Positions 1 to 8,340 of a stretch of 64,000 nt of DNA are shown one piece after another (position 1 is the stretch's first letter; each line of letters starts with the position of its first letter). Position numbers and translations under genes: made by a program. Source of the stretch: LZORAL124-50-18 sp051208045 (lineage in GTDB: Bacteria > Pseudomonadota > Gammaproteobacteria > Pseudomonadales > Oleiphilaceae); contig JBPJFY010000001.1 of the NCBI GenBank assembly GCA_051208045.1, positions 682,001-746,000 on the forward strand, written 5' to 3'. The notes beneath the pieces were generated by a model. The model made no database searches and was not told the DNA's origin. It was given only the letters and a program-made list of their open reading frames with translations.

Positions 1-281
1 GAGAGTTAGCCACAGCGGGGTGGTATGACCGTTGTCGGCATCCCCAGTATTTTGCGTTTATATTGATTATGTTCGGTTTTCTTCTGCAGTGGCCGACGAT
101 TCCGACACTGGTGATGTTTCCCGTGCTGGTCATTGTGTATTACCGATTGGCGATGCGTGAGGAACAAGCCTCGTTGAAGGCGTTCGGGTATAGATATGAG
201 CAGTATCAGCAACAGGTACCCAACCGGATTTTTCCGAGCTTGGCCAGACAAACAGGAGGTGGAGTTCCTCATGGGGGTTAA
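1..281 (+). CDS. isoprenylcysteine carboxylmethyltransferase-like membrane protein, C-terminal part
   Basis: The reading frame is open from base 3 at the window edge to the stop at 279-281, so the start is missing. The visible C-terminal 92 residues begin with a GWYDRCRHPQYF segment, which resembles the RHP-Y substrate/SAM-binding signature of the ICMT/PEMT methyltransferase family. Two hydrophobic segments follow (about residues 18-50 of the fragment), then the basic EEQASLKAFGYRYEQYQQQVP tail that typically closes small bacterial members. The substrate of bacterial members is mostly unknown. The gene overlaps the next start (ATG at 271) by 11 bases, so it is probably co-translated with the cytochrome gene. 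Family assignment is fairly sure; function is not. Confidence 0.75.
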   Translation, partial: ELATAGWYDRCRHPQYFAFILIMFGFLLQWPTIPTLVMFPVLVIVYYRLAMREEQASLKAFGYRYEQYQQQVPNRIFPSLARQTGGGVPHGG

Positions 282-735
282 AAAATCGGGCACCCTGTTC
301 AAGGGCTTAATTCTGGTATGGGTACTGACGACTCTTGGCGCCTGTGGGGAGACAGGTGAGGGCGTGAAAGCACCTGCGGCAGAGACTGGGCGGTGGTATC
401 GCCAGAGCCAAGTAGATGCCGGAAAGGTGGTGTATGAACAGCACTGCCAAAGTTGTCATAATCCAGGCGCACGCGGGACATTTCAGTGGAAAAAACCGCT
501 TGAGGATGGGAGTTATCCACCGCCACCACTCAATGGGTCGGCACACGCCTGGCACCATCCATTGCCTGCTCTATTGAGCACGATTGAAAACGGCGGCGTC
601 GCATTTGGGGGTAAGATGCCCCCATTCAAAGAGGTGTTGTCGCGGGATGATCAGCTCACGGTCATCGCGTACTTCCAGCATTTCTGGAGCGATGAGATTT
701 ATCAGCAGTGGCTGATACGTAATCAAGCTCGTTAA
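271..735 (+). CDS. lipoprotein c-type cytochrome
   Basis: The product is 154 residues. I chose ATG 271 because a strong Shine-Dalgarno (aggaggtgg, 255-263) lies just upstream and the N-terminus then reads as a lipoprotein signal: basic MGVKKSG, a hydrophobic run, then LGAC with the lipobox Cys. The mature part has one haem-binding CQSCH and a downstream KMPPF methionine (a likely axial ligand), as in monohaem class I cytochromes c. It is therefore expected in the periplasm, anchored to a membrane and moving electrons. The start lies inside the end of the methyltransferase-like gene, and a second lipoprotein cytochrome follows 67 bases downstream. The redox partner cannot be told from the sequence. 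Confidence 0.85.
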   Translation: MGVKKSGTLFKGLILVWVLTTLGACGETGEGVKAPAAETGRWYRQSQVDAGKVVYEQHCQSCHNPGARGTFQWKKPLEDGSYPPPPLNGSAHAWHHPLPALLSTIENGGVAFGGKMPPFKEVLSRDDQLTVIAYFQHFWSDEIYQQWLIRNQAR

Positions 736-802
736 GTCGGAAAATCTTTGGAGTGCAGGTGATAAGCGTTGCCTCACTACAGAAAGATCAAAGGGGAAGA
801 CT

Positions 803-1276
803 ATGTGGACTAAAATCCTGTCGAGCGCGATAGTGTTTGGCATGTTGGTTGGTTGCTCGGAAGGAATGCACCAGACTGCCATCGTGAAGTCCAGCTTCAG
901 TTCGAATGGCGAACGAATTTATTTCACCAGTACCAGTGACTCGGGCGCGCTCATCTCGTTTTCTGGTGGGCACCATCACATGCGGATGCATGGTGGCGCG
1001 TGTGTGACCTGCCATGGTTCAGATCGCGAGGGCGGACGACGGATGTGGCCTTACTTTTGGGTGGTTGCGCCGGCTTTGACAGCAGAAGCTCTGACAAGCA
1101 CGCACGACGATGGCCATGCGCACACCACCTATAATGCAAGCACGTTGGGCAGAGCTATACAGCTTGGCGTCAATCCCGATGGCGATGAGCTGGATGAGTT
1201 GATGCCCCGATGGCAGATGCCACAATCTGATCTGGATGCGCTGGTGGCCTACCTGCTGGATGCGCCGGGCTCATGA
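803..1276 (+). CDS. second lipoprotein c-type cytochrome
   Basis: The product is 157 residues. An aaagggg motif (790-796) precedes the ATG. The N-terminus MWTKILSSAIVFGMLVGC is a lipoprotein signal with the lipobox Cys near residue 18. One haem motif, CVTCH, sits at about residues 71-75, preceded by an unusual His/Met cluster (GGHHHMRMHGG). Met residues near the C-terminus (ELMPRWQMP) are candidate sixth ligands. The pattern is a small monohaem periplasmic cytochrome. Its position behind another lipoprotein cytochrome suggests a short electron-transfer chain. The HHHMRM stretch could also bind a metal such as copper, but that is inference only. Confidence 0.82.
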   Translation: MWTKILSSAIVFGMLVGCSEGMHQTAIVKSSFSSNGERIYFTSTSDSGALISFSGGHHHMRMHGGACVTCHGSDREGGRRMWPYFWVVAPALTAEALTSTHDDGHAHTTYNASTLGRAIQLGVNPDGDELDELMPRWQMPQSDLDALVAYLLDAPGS

Positions 1277-1429
1277 GTGGTGTCGTGCCGTGATGAGTCT
1301 ATTTCGGGTCAACGTTAAATTAACAAAGTTTCATGCTACCCTTGGGAAAGATAGCTTGACCTGTGTGCAACACCCAGTACTAGTATGAAGATAACAGCAA
1401 ATGGTTTATCTACAAATGGCGAGTGTACC

Positions 1430-1801
1430 ATGTTTGTGATGTTGCGAAATCAAATGAGAAAAAGAAGCAAGACAATGGGCTTTGCCCTTGTCCTTCTGCT
1501 CTTTTCCATGTTGACGACGACATCCGCCATGGGAGCCATGGGCAACCTGATGAGCTCGGTGAGCGTTTCCATGGAAAGTGGGACGGGGCATGTCAGCGAT
1601 GCTGTTTGTGCAGGAGACAGGGAAGCACAGTTAGGCCATCACGGCGTGTGTGGTAGCTGCATTATGTGCGTGTTTGTTGTTCCTCCTAACGTGGCTATGT
1701 CGATCGATACCGCGCCGGTGGCCTTTACACCAGAGTTTTATGTCCCTGCGATTGGGCATTATCAAACCCTCTTTAAACCCCCCAAATCTACTTCTTTGTA
1801 A
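1430..1801 (+). CDS. small membrane or secreted protein with a Cys-x-x-Cys-x-x-Cys cluster
   Basis: I do not recognise this gene with certainty. From ATG 1430 the product is 123 residues; the frame is open back to an ATG at 1385, and ATGs at 1454 or 1475 are also possible. A hydrophobic segment (MGFALVLLLFSMLTTTSA) could be a signal peptide or membrane anchor and is followed by Met/Ser-rich sequence. A central HHGVCGSCIMCVFVVPP motif holds three closely spaced Cys that could bind a metal. Such small proteins (DUF2946-like in style) often sit near copper or cytochrome genes. The neighbours, two cytochromes upstream and a His/Met-rich secreted protein downstream, fit that idea without proving it. 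Confidence 0.55.
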   Translation: MFVMLRNQMRKRSKTMGFALVLLLFSMLTTTSAMGAMGNLMSSVSVSMESGTGHVSDAVCAGDREAQLGHHGVCGSCIMCVFVVPPNVAMSIDTAPVAFTPEFYVPAIGHYQTLFKPPKSTSL

Positions 1802-1858
1802 ATACGATTTGTCATTTTTATTTCAAAGTATTTTAAGTCGATATTCGAGGGTTTTATC

Positions 1859-2167
1859 ATGAAAACGTTAATTGCTATTGTTGCAGCAGCTACAGTGTTC
1901 AGTGCAAGTGCCATCGCTGGTGAAGGTGGTAAACTTTGGGAGAAAAAAGCGGAATTGCAGGAAAGTATTATCAACATGCACCTGCATGAAGCCACCGCAG
2001 CGGGAATGATGGATCACACCGCTGTCGAGCATAAGAGATGGCTGGTGGATGATGTAACTGCCGGGTATATTAAGCAAAAACAAATGCATAAAGCGCATTC
2101 AACCGCGCCGCACAAAGATCATATGGCGGTGGATCACAAACGGGCGTTGTTTGGCTCAGACCATTAA
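1859..2167 (+). CDS. small secreted His/Met-rich protein
   Basis: The product is 102 residues with a clear Sec signal (MKTLIAIVAAATVFSASAIA, cleavage near residue 20). The mature part of about 82 residues carries ten histidines and several methionines. An imperfect repeat is visible: MDHTAVEHKRWL in the middle and DHMAVDHKRALF at the end. Spaced His/Met of this kind is common in periplasmic copper- or silver-binding proteins, so metal binding is a reasonable guess. I do not recognise a named family. A rho-independent terminator follows 24 bases after the stop, closing the transcription unit. Confidence 0.7.
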   Translation: MKTLIAIVAAATVFSASAIAGEGGKLWEKKAELQESIINMHLHEATAAGMMDHTAVEHKRWLVDDVTAGYIKQKQMHKAHSTAPHKDHMAVDHKRALFGSDH

Positions 2168-2190
2168 TGCACTGAGTGCAATAAAGAGCA

Positions 2191-2213
2191 AGGGGCTGGT
2201 TTCAGCCCCTTTT
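2191..2213 (+). terminator. rho-independent terminator
   Basis: An 8-bp perfect stem (aggggctg / cagcccct) with a four-base loop is followed by a T-run. It lies just downstream of the His/Met-rich gene and ends the first plus-strand unit. Confidence 0.85.
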
Positions 2214-2245
2214 GCGTTTGGGAACGGTAATTGAGGAGTAATGCC

Positions 2246-2842
2246 ATGAGCGAGAAAGCGTATCCCTGGTATCTCCGGCTGTTTTTCTGGAATCAAAAGC
2301 GTCGCTACGGCCAGGAGCTGGAACCCGCGAAACTCTGGGCGCGCAGCCCGCTGGTGTTTACGACCCTTGCCTTGCTGTATGGCGCATTTGATCGAAAACG
2401 CTCGCCTTTGTCCCCCGAATTAAGGTCTCTGGTCACTGTTCGGGTGTCTCAAATCAACTGGTGTCGATTTTGTGTCGACATCAACAGTATGAACGTATTA
2501 CGTCGAGGCGCATCAGAAGAAAAACTGCTTCAGCTGGAGAACTTTGAGCAAAGTTCGCATTACAGCGCTTTAGAGAAAGCGGCGTTGCATTATGCGGAGC
2601 AGATGACGTTTTCCGATCGTCATGTCTCTGCCGAAGACCGTGCCCGGCTGGCGGAACATTTTTCGGAAGAAGCGATCATTGAACTCACCGGCCTGATCGG
2701 CTTTCAGAATATGTCCAGCAAGTTCAATGCCGCGCTGGATGTGCCGCCGCAAGGGTTTTGTCGCCTTCCGGTGAAAGTAGGCGAGGGTGAGGAAAGTGAA
2801 GTCAAAAGTAATACGTGCCCTGAAGGTAGAACACCGAATTGA
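2246..2842 (+). CDS. carboxymuconolactone decarboxylase/AhpD-like family protein
   Basis: The product is 198 residues from ATG 2246, preceded by a gaggag Shine-Dalgarno at 2233-2238. The central segment LRSLVTVRVSQINWCRFCVDIN matches the AhpD/CMD helical core with its redox Cys-x-x-Cys. The His that often follows this motif in peroxidase-active members is an Asn here, so peroxidase activity is uncertain. A later ALHYAEQMT / LTGLIGFQNMSSKFN region is also typical of the fold. The stop lies 41 bases inside the end of the convergent barrel gene, so the two 3' ends overlap. The function is probably oxidative or general-metabolic. Confidence 0.8.
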   Translation: MSEKAYPWYLRLFFWNQKRRYGQELEPAKLWARSPLVFTTLALLYGAFDRKRSPLSPELRSLVTVRVSQINWCRFCVDINSMNVLRRGASEEKLLQLENFEQSSHYSALEKAALHYAEQMTFSDRHVSAEDRARLAEHFSEEAIIELTGLIGFQNMSSKFNAALDVPPQGFCRLPVKVGEGEESEVKSNTCPEGRTPN

Positions 2843-4037
2843 GTGCACCATACTCTGATTGTTTTCGACCAAAAAAGAGCTGTGCGCCGAGTTTTAACCA
2901 GACGTCAGGCAGCGGGGGCGGGCTGTAGTCTATTTCGGGTTGAAGGTAGTGGCTCTTATCATTGAGATTGCGAATCAGTATGGCACTCAGGGAGAGAATC
3001 GGAGAGAACTCTTTTGCGATGCGGCCACCCAGATAATGCCTTCCCACTGCGAGTGTTTTGCTTGCCACCACGTCTGTTAGTCGGTAGTACGCGGGGCTAG
3101 TGTCACCGCGTCCATTGAAATAGTGTTCCAGTGTGTAGGAAATGCCGGACAGACAGGTGTAATCCATACCGAGTACCCATTCAACGTAATTGTCGGCATG
3201 ACAGGTTGGGGCATGGGGTGCACAGGGATTCTGGTCGTCAGACAATACCCACTCACCGCGCAACCCAATGAGCCCGATAGCGCCGGATGCGCCAAGGGCA
3301 ACTTTATTGATGTTGCGAAATTGCCCGATGGCGAGCGCAGCATCAAACGCACCGGCTTGAGTATCCAGCGATGTTTTGTAACGCACACCCAAAGCGCGGG
3401 TTTCCTGTTCATGGCCAGGCGCATAGGCAAGGCTGAGTCGGGAAAGTTCCGCAAGGTTGACATTGAGCAGCAGCGCATCTACTCCTGGTCGCTCATCCTG
3501 TTCAAGCTGTAAAGGGTTCAGCGGGTTGAAAGCATCCATCGGATTCCAGATAAAGGCCGTGGCCCAATTGATTTGCTGACGGCCCAGCCGGACATCCCCA
3601 AGGGTGGTTTGCAGAGTGACGGTACCCCGATACACGCGAAGCAGGTGGTCATAGCTCCCCCCTTCAGCGCGGGCTTGCCAGTCCCAATATTGGGGTGGGA
3701 CCAATGCGTCTATCCACAGGCTTTCAACGGTGTTACGGTAGGGCCCCAGTCGGGTCTGGTTATCCACTTGCACATTTACGGACAGAGCATCGCTGTCATA
3801 GTCCCACGCCAACCGCAGTCGGCTGATATCCTGCCAGTAGTGTTTTTGTTCGAACAGTGTGGTTTTTCCTGCAGTTACCTGATTCCGGTAATACCCGCTG
3901 AAGCTCAGCGAGGTGTTCTGATCGGTGTCAGAAAGGTCGGCCAGGGCTGTTGTGCACTGTACTCCGGTCAACACAGCGACCAGGGGGACGAGTATGCTCT
4001 GGTAATCTGCGCGTTGTTTGGTCCCACAATTACCCAT
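2802..4037 (-). CDS. DUF1302-like outer-membrane beta-barrel protein
   Basis: The product is 411 residues with a signal peptide ending near residue 33 (TALA-D). The rest is beta-rich, with alternating polar and aromatic residues, and ends in Tyr-Tyr-Phe, the C-terminal aromatic usual for barrels recognised by BamA. Residues about 151-185 (LGRQQINWATAFIWNP, then ERPG) resemble the GRQ-NWG and R-PG signatures of DUF1302 barrels, although the protein is shorter than typical DUF1302 members. Its ATG overlaps the stop of the permease gene by 8 bases, so it is the last gene of the operon. I infer that it is the outer-membrane end of the neighbouring transport system. The cargo is unknown. Confidence 0.75.
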   Translation of the reverse strand: MGNCGTKQRADYQSILVPLVAVLTGVQCTTALADLSDTDQNTSLSFSGYYRNQVTAGKTTLFEQKHYWQDISRLRLAWDYDSDALSVNVQVDNQTRLGPYRNTVESLWIDALVPPQYWDWQARAEGGSYDHLLRVYRGTVTLQTTLGDVRLGRQQINWATAFIWNPMDAFNPLNPLQLEQDERPGVDALLLNVNLAELSRLSLAYAPGHEQETRALGVRYKTSLDTQAGAFDAALAIGQFRNINKVALGASGAIGLIGLRGEWVLSDDQNPCAPHAPTCHADNYVEWVLGMDYTCLSGISYTLEHYFNGRGDTSPAYYRLTDVVASKTLAVGRHYLGGRIAKEFSPILSLSAILIRNLNDKSHYLQPEIDYSPPPLPDVWLKLGAQLFFGRKQSEYGALNSVFYLQGTYYF

Positions 4038-6528
4038 GTCGAATAGCCTCCACAGGATTCATGCGTGATGCCTTGACTGCGGGGTAGATGGATACACAAA
4101 CGCCGCAAAGGAAGAGCAGGAGGGAGGGCAGCCAAACATGGTCCAGTATCAACACCGGAAAGATGATGCTGGTCATTCCAGGGATCGTCTCCATGGATCG
4201 GCTCAGGCTCGACAAATCGATCCCCGTGTGACCGTAGTACGTCACAATGGCGGTACCCATGGCAGTTCCCGCCAGCATGCCAAAAACGCCCAGTGCGAGT
4301 GCTTCATAAAGAATCAGTCGAATCAGGTGAGCGGGCTGGGTGCCCAATGCCATCATGACGCCAAATTCCCGGGTGCGTTCCATGACCGACATCACCATCG
4401 TGTTCATGACGCCCATGGCGACAACGATGAACACAACAACGAGGATCACGTAAAAGTCGATTTTGGTCATGGCCACCATTTGTACCACCACGGGCATGAT
4501 GCGCTCCCATGGCTCAAAAATGACATTGGGCTCCTGGCTTTGCTGATTGAGTTGTGCTGTAACGGGGGTAGTAAAAGTGCGCTGATGCAGTCGAATGGCG
4601 ATCATTGAAGACTGATTCGTGTGATAGCCTAAGAGGGCGCGCAGGGTGTTGATGGGGACGAACACGTAGCCTCCATCGAAGACTTCGCTTCCCGTATCAA
4701 AGATACCGTGTACTTCCAGAGCAGCAGAAGTAAGCTCGCCAGCCGTGTTCTGTAGAGTGGCTATCAGTTTGTCGCCTACGCGCAACTTGAGCTGCTCGGC
4801 CGTTTTCTGGCCTACCACAGCGCCATTTTCAGAAGTCTCCGACAGGTAGGTGCCCTGCGTAATTTTCTCGAACAGGCTGGTGACTCGCCGCTCCTGGTCG
4901 GGCTGAATGCCATAGAGCTCCACGGGCCAGCTTTTGACGCTACTGGCAACCATCGCTTTGGTTACCACGCGCGGGGATGCACTGGCAATCTCAGGGATGG
5001 GGGTGAGCTGGCTCAGACGTTCGTTGGTATGGTCGATGGGGTATTTGGGTGATAGTTCCTGACGGAAGCGGTTATCCGATAGCTGAATGTGTCCGCTGAT
5101 CAGCCCGACGGAGTTTTCAATCATTTGTTCGAAAAAACCATCGGTAAAGGCGTACAGAAAAAGGTAGGCGGCTAACCCAAATGCGGTCGCTCCAGCGGTC
5201 AGCAAACCACGTTTCGGGCTACGAAAGAGTGAGCGTAAGGCGATCAGCCAGAATACAGCGCGGCTTTGGCTGAGACGCTTGAAGGAAAACGGTATGAGAC
5301 TGCTGTCTGTTTGCTTGCCCCGAATGGCCACTACTGGGTCCAGCTTACTGGCACGCCACGCCGGGAGCAAGGCTGGGATTACTGTAACCAACAGCACCAC
5401 GATGTTGACAATCAGTGTGTGGGTGAGGTCCGTGTACGGATACACAATCCCGGAAAGGCCAGGCATGGTTTCCATGGCTTCCGTAAACGCGCTGAAATCC
5501 AGGCCTTGTTTCCCCAGCGTCAGATTGATACCGGTACCCAGCAGCGTGCCAATAAGGGTGCCAGACAGGCCGATGATGGCCGATTCCATCAGCACCAGTT
5601 GTGTGATTTGAGGAGACTGTGTTCCCACTGCCATCATGACGCCAAACTCCCGGCGTCGCTCCATCACAGACATCAACACGGTATTCGTGATACCTGCAGC
5701 AACGACAGTAAACACCACAAAGAGTACGACCCAGGCTACGGCTTCGTGGAAGCGTAGCATTTGCAAAAGTGACGGAAGTGTCTTTTGCCAACTCAGCACT
5801 TCGTAATCCGGCCCCAGCCTCGATTGAAGGATCTCAGCAACAGGTTCCGCCTGCGTGCGATCGTGCAAGCGTAAGGTTAACGTGGTGAATCGTCCCCACA
5901 AAGAGTAGAGTTCCTGTGCGCTGGGCAGCGAGATATAGGCGATGTTTTTGTCCATCATTTCAATACCGGTATTGAAACTGCCCACCAGAGTGAAACGGTC
6001 TGCGCCGATGGACCCATCAGCGGCTTGCACGATCAGTGCGATTTCGTCGCCGATTTCAAGCTGCAAGGATTGAACCGCATCGTCCCCCAAAACGATTTCG
6101 TTGGCTTCACCTGTCATCAGGTATCGGCCTGCGACAATAGATCGGGCCGTTCGTGTAACCTGTGTTTCCTGCGCCGGGTCCACCGCGAGCAATTTCATCA
6201 TCGCTGAATTGTGTTCGGCACTGACCAGAGCATATCCCTCAATCCGGGCAGAAAGGCCCGCGACCTCCGGTGCTTCTTTCACGACCTGTAGTAACGAGGG
6301 TTGATCGGTCAGCGCAAAATTCAGTTCTTTAATTTCGTGGTATCCCGCACGATGGATCGTGACATGGCCGTTGACGAAGCCAGTGCTGTTATCCACCATG
6401 TGGCTGTTGATGCCATCAATGAATCCCCAGACAAAAATCAGCGAGGCACACCCAATGACGATGGAGCATAAAGTGATGAACGATCGGCGCGGATTGCGCA
6501 GTATTTGCCTGATTGTGAGCCAGAGCAT
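4030..6528 (-). CDS. ABC transporter permease with two fused LolC/E-like (FtsX/MacB) halves
   Basis: The product is 832 residues made of two homologous halves, about 1-404 and 425-832. Each half starts with a basic segment and a transmembrane helix, has a large periplasmic MacB-type domain, then three helices of an FtsX domain. Matching landmarks are MSVMERRREFGVMMAVGT (about 286-303) and MSVMERTREFGVMMALGT in the second half, and AMETMPG versus SMETIPG. LolC and LolE, or a MacB dimer, are normally separate chains; here both are on one polypeptide. The ATG has a good Shine-Dalgarno (gaggtgag) and lies 4 bases after the ATPase stop. It should form the inner-membrane channel of a lipoprotein- or lipid-handling ABC system. 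Confidence 0.9.
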   Translation of the reverse strand: MLWLTIRQILRNPRRSFITLCSIVIGCASLIFVWGFIDGINSHMVDNSTGFVNGHVTIHRAGYHEIKELNFALTDQPSLLQVVKEAPEVAGLSARIEGYALVSAEHNSAMMKLLAVDPAQETQVTRTARSIVAGRYLMTGEANEIVLGDDAVQSLQLEIGDEIALIVQAADGSIGADRFTLVGSFNTGIEMMDKNIAYISLPSAQELYSLWGRFTTLTLRLHDRTQAEPVAEILQSRLGPDYEVLSWQKTLPSLLQMLRFHEAVAWVVLFVVFTVVAAGITNTVLMSVMERRREFGVMMAVGTQSPQITQLVLMESAIIGLSGTLIGTLLGTGINLTLGKQGLDFSAFTEAMETMPGLSGIVYPYTDLTHTLIVNIVVLLVTVIPALLPAWRASKLDPVVAIRGKQTDSSLIPFSFKRLSQSRAVFWLIALRSLFRSPKRGLLTAGATAFGLAAYLFLYAFTDGFFEQMIENSVGLISGHIQLSDNRFRQELSPKYPIDHTNERLSQLTPIPEIASASPRVVTKAMVASSVKSWPVELYGIQPDQERRVTSLFEKITQGTYLSETSENGAVVGQKTAEQLKLRVGDKLIATLQNTAGELTSAALEVHGIFDTGSEVFDGGYVFVPINTLRALLGYHTNQSSMIAIRLHQRTFTTPVTAQLNQQSQEPNVIFEPWERIMPVVVQMVAMTKIDFYVILVVVFIVVAMGVMNTMVMSVMERTREFGVMMALGTQPAHLIRLILYEALALGVFGMLAGTAMGTAIVTYYGHTGIDLSSLSRSMETIPGMTSIIFPVLILDHVWLPSLLLFLCGVCVSIYPAVKASRMNPVEAIRHG

Positions 6529-6532
6529 TGTC

Positions 6533-7279
6533 TCACCTCGCTTCGTCTTGTGTGATTTTTCCGTCCTGCAATCGAATCACCCGTTTTGCGCGAGCCATCA
6601 CCATGGGGTCATGCGTGGAAAACAGAAAGGTGGTTTTATGTTGGTCGTTCAGGTAGCGCATCAGGTCGAGCAAATCACTGCCGGTTTTGGAGTCCAGATT
6701 GGCGGTAGGCTCGTCCGCCAGAATGATCGCTGGATTGGAGACCATCGCTCTGGCTACTGCAACCCGTTGTTGTTGGCCTCCCGACAACTCATTGGGGCGA
6801 CGGTCTCCGTGTTCGGCCAGACCGACTTCCGATAGGATGGCATCTGCCCTGCTGGCGCGAGTCGCCGAATCGATGCCCTGCAGCAGCATGACGTATTCCA
6901 CGTTTTCCCGCGCGGTCAGTACGTTAATGAGGTTGTATTCCTGGAAAACAAAACCTATTTTCCATAGGCGCAGCCGGGTGCGCGCAGCATTACTCAGGTG
7001 GCTCAACTCTTCGCCGTCCACCTGTATAGAGCCGGAACTGGGGGTGTCCAGCGCGCCAATATGATTTAACAACGTGGTTTTCCCAGAACCGGAGGGCCCC
7101 ACCATGACCACGAACTCACCCCGCTCAATTTGGAGAGAAACGTCGTTCAGTGCATGCACCTCAATGGTGTTTCGCCGGTAGGTTTTGATCAAATGGCGGG
7201 TTTCGACGATGGCGCGAGCGCTTACCGGGTTCGCTGTCTTCTGAACGTGCCTGGGATCTGTTTCGGTGGGTGTGTCCAT
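6533..7279 (-). CDS. ABC transporter ATP-binding protein, LolD/MacB type
   Basis: The product is 248 residues. Walker A (GPSGSGKTTLLNHIGALD), the Q-loop (FVFQEYNL), the signature (ELSGGQQQRVAVARAM), Walker B (IILADEPTANLD) and the switch His (FSTHDP) are all present, so it should hydrolyse ATP. The sequence around Walker A and the NLDSKTG after Walker B are typical of the LolD/MacB/FtsE group that powers FtsX-type permeases. I prefer ATG 7279 to the GTG at 7282. It is the second gene of the operon, after the LolA-like carrier and immediately before its permease. Confidence 0.93.
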   Translation of the reverse strand: MDTPTETDPRHVQKTANPVSARAIVETRHLIKTYRRNTIEVHALNDVSLQIERGEFVVMVGPSGSGKTTLLNHIGALDTPSSGSIQVDGEELSHLSNAARTRLRLWKIGFVFQEYNLINVLTARENVEYVMLLQGIDSATRASRADAILSEVGLAEHGDRRPNELSGGQQQRVAVARAMVSNPAIILADEPTANLDSKTGSDLLDLMRYLNDQHKTTFLFSTHDPMVMARAKRVIRLQDGKITQDEAR

Positions 7280-7398
7280 CACGGAAGCTCCGTTTATTTG
7301 TTTATATTTCGTCAGCGTTGTTGTCGCATCCGGTTTTTTTCTGGGTGTAACAAAGTTGAGAACCTTTCTCTGTTCAGGCCTTCGGAGCTTAAGGCGCT

Positions 7399-8157
7399 TC
7401 AGGGTTTTCGGAGTTGTTGCAACGTAAATTGCGCCGGATTGATCGGCGCATCAAAAAGGATGTCGTTGATACGGATTTCCGTAAATTGATCAGGCTTGTC
7501 TATCGGCGTCATTTTCCACAGCGTAGGGAGGTTGCGGCCAGAGAGCATTTTGATGTCCGAGTAAGTCATTTTTTTAACGAGGTTACCTCGACTGTCAAAA
7601 AAATCCTGTTCTAACGGGATAAAGTCCTCGCGGATACGCAATTCAAGTTTGCCCCACACGACGCTCGCATCCGGGTTGGGGGTTGCGGTGATGTGATACA
7701 GGGTATGACCCTCAGTAATTTCCCTGTCGGTGATTTCGTGGGTATAGTCCGTTGCCAGACTGCTTTCTTTGACTAAATCATCATTACTGAAGTCCGATCC
7801 CATCCAAGGCTGTAACATCATGGAAGGCGGCACTTTGACGGTGCGATCAATTTTGGGGAGGTAATTCCACATCTCTGAACCAATTCGCAGAGAGCCGATG
7901 CCCTTTTCTTTTTTGGGCGCATGGATTCGAATAAAGGATTGTTTGGGGCGGTCCATCCAGGCTTCCAGTGTCAGTGCTCGCTCCCACCAAGGTGTTTTGA
8001 TGGTCATCGTGAACTGTCCGTGAGACGTTTTGCTCCATAGCAGGTTCTCCATGCCGGTGATCAGTGCCTCAGCTGTCGGCTCTTTAGCTTGAATGTTGGA
8101 CGCGGCAATTACGAGCGACAGAAGAGTGAGAGAAAAAAACGGATGATTGGGTTGCAT
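7399..8157 (-). CDS. outer-membrane lipoprotein-sorting protein, LolA-like fold
   Basis: The product is 252 residues from ATG 8157, which has an aaaggag Shine-Dalgarno. The frame is open further upstream, but that stretch is not protein-like. A signal peptide (residues 1 to about 24, ending NIQA) precedes a mature domain with motifs of the PF17131-type LolA-like family: WMDRPKQSFIRIHAPKKEKG, MWNYLPKIDRTVKVPPSMM and WMGSDFSNDDLVKE. LolA-fold proteins hold lipid chains in a concave beta-sheet. Its place at the head of an operon with a LolD-like ATPase, a fused LolC/E-like permease and a barrel suggests it carries a hydrophobic cargo across the periplasm. Members of this family more often sit beside MMPL/RND pumps. 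Confidence 0.88.
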   Translation of the reverse strand: MQPNHPFFSLTLLSLVIAASNIQAKEPTAEALITGMENLLWSKTSHGQFTMTIKTPWWERALTLEAWMDRPKQSFIRIHAPKKEKGIGSLRIGSEMWNYLPKIDRTVKVPPSMMLQPWMGSDFSNDDLVKESSLATDYTHEITDREITEGHTLYHITATPNPDASVVWGKLELRIREDFIPLEQDFFDSRGNLVKKMTYSDIKMLSGRNLPTLWKMTPIDKPDQFTEIRINDILFDAPINPAQFTLQQLRKP

Positions 8158-8340
8158 ACTCGATCTCCTTTTTTTCAAGCCTAAAGCCATGCGCAGGACA
8201 CAAGTCAAGTAAGGGGAATCGAGATGTTTGAGCAGTAGGTATATGTTGGGGGCGAGCGCTCTATGCGTGGGTAGCACAAAGAATAAGCGCTTGTTGTGGC
8301 GTTCGGGAGGGGCTGCCGCCGTCAGCGACTCTGGGAGCCG

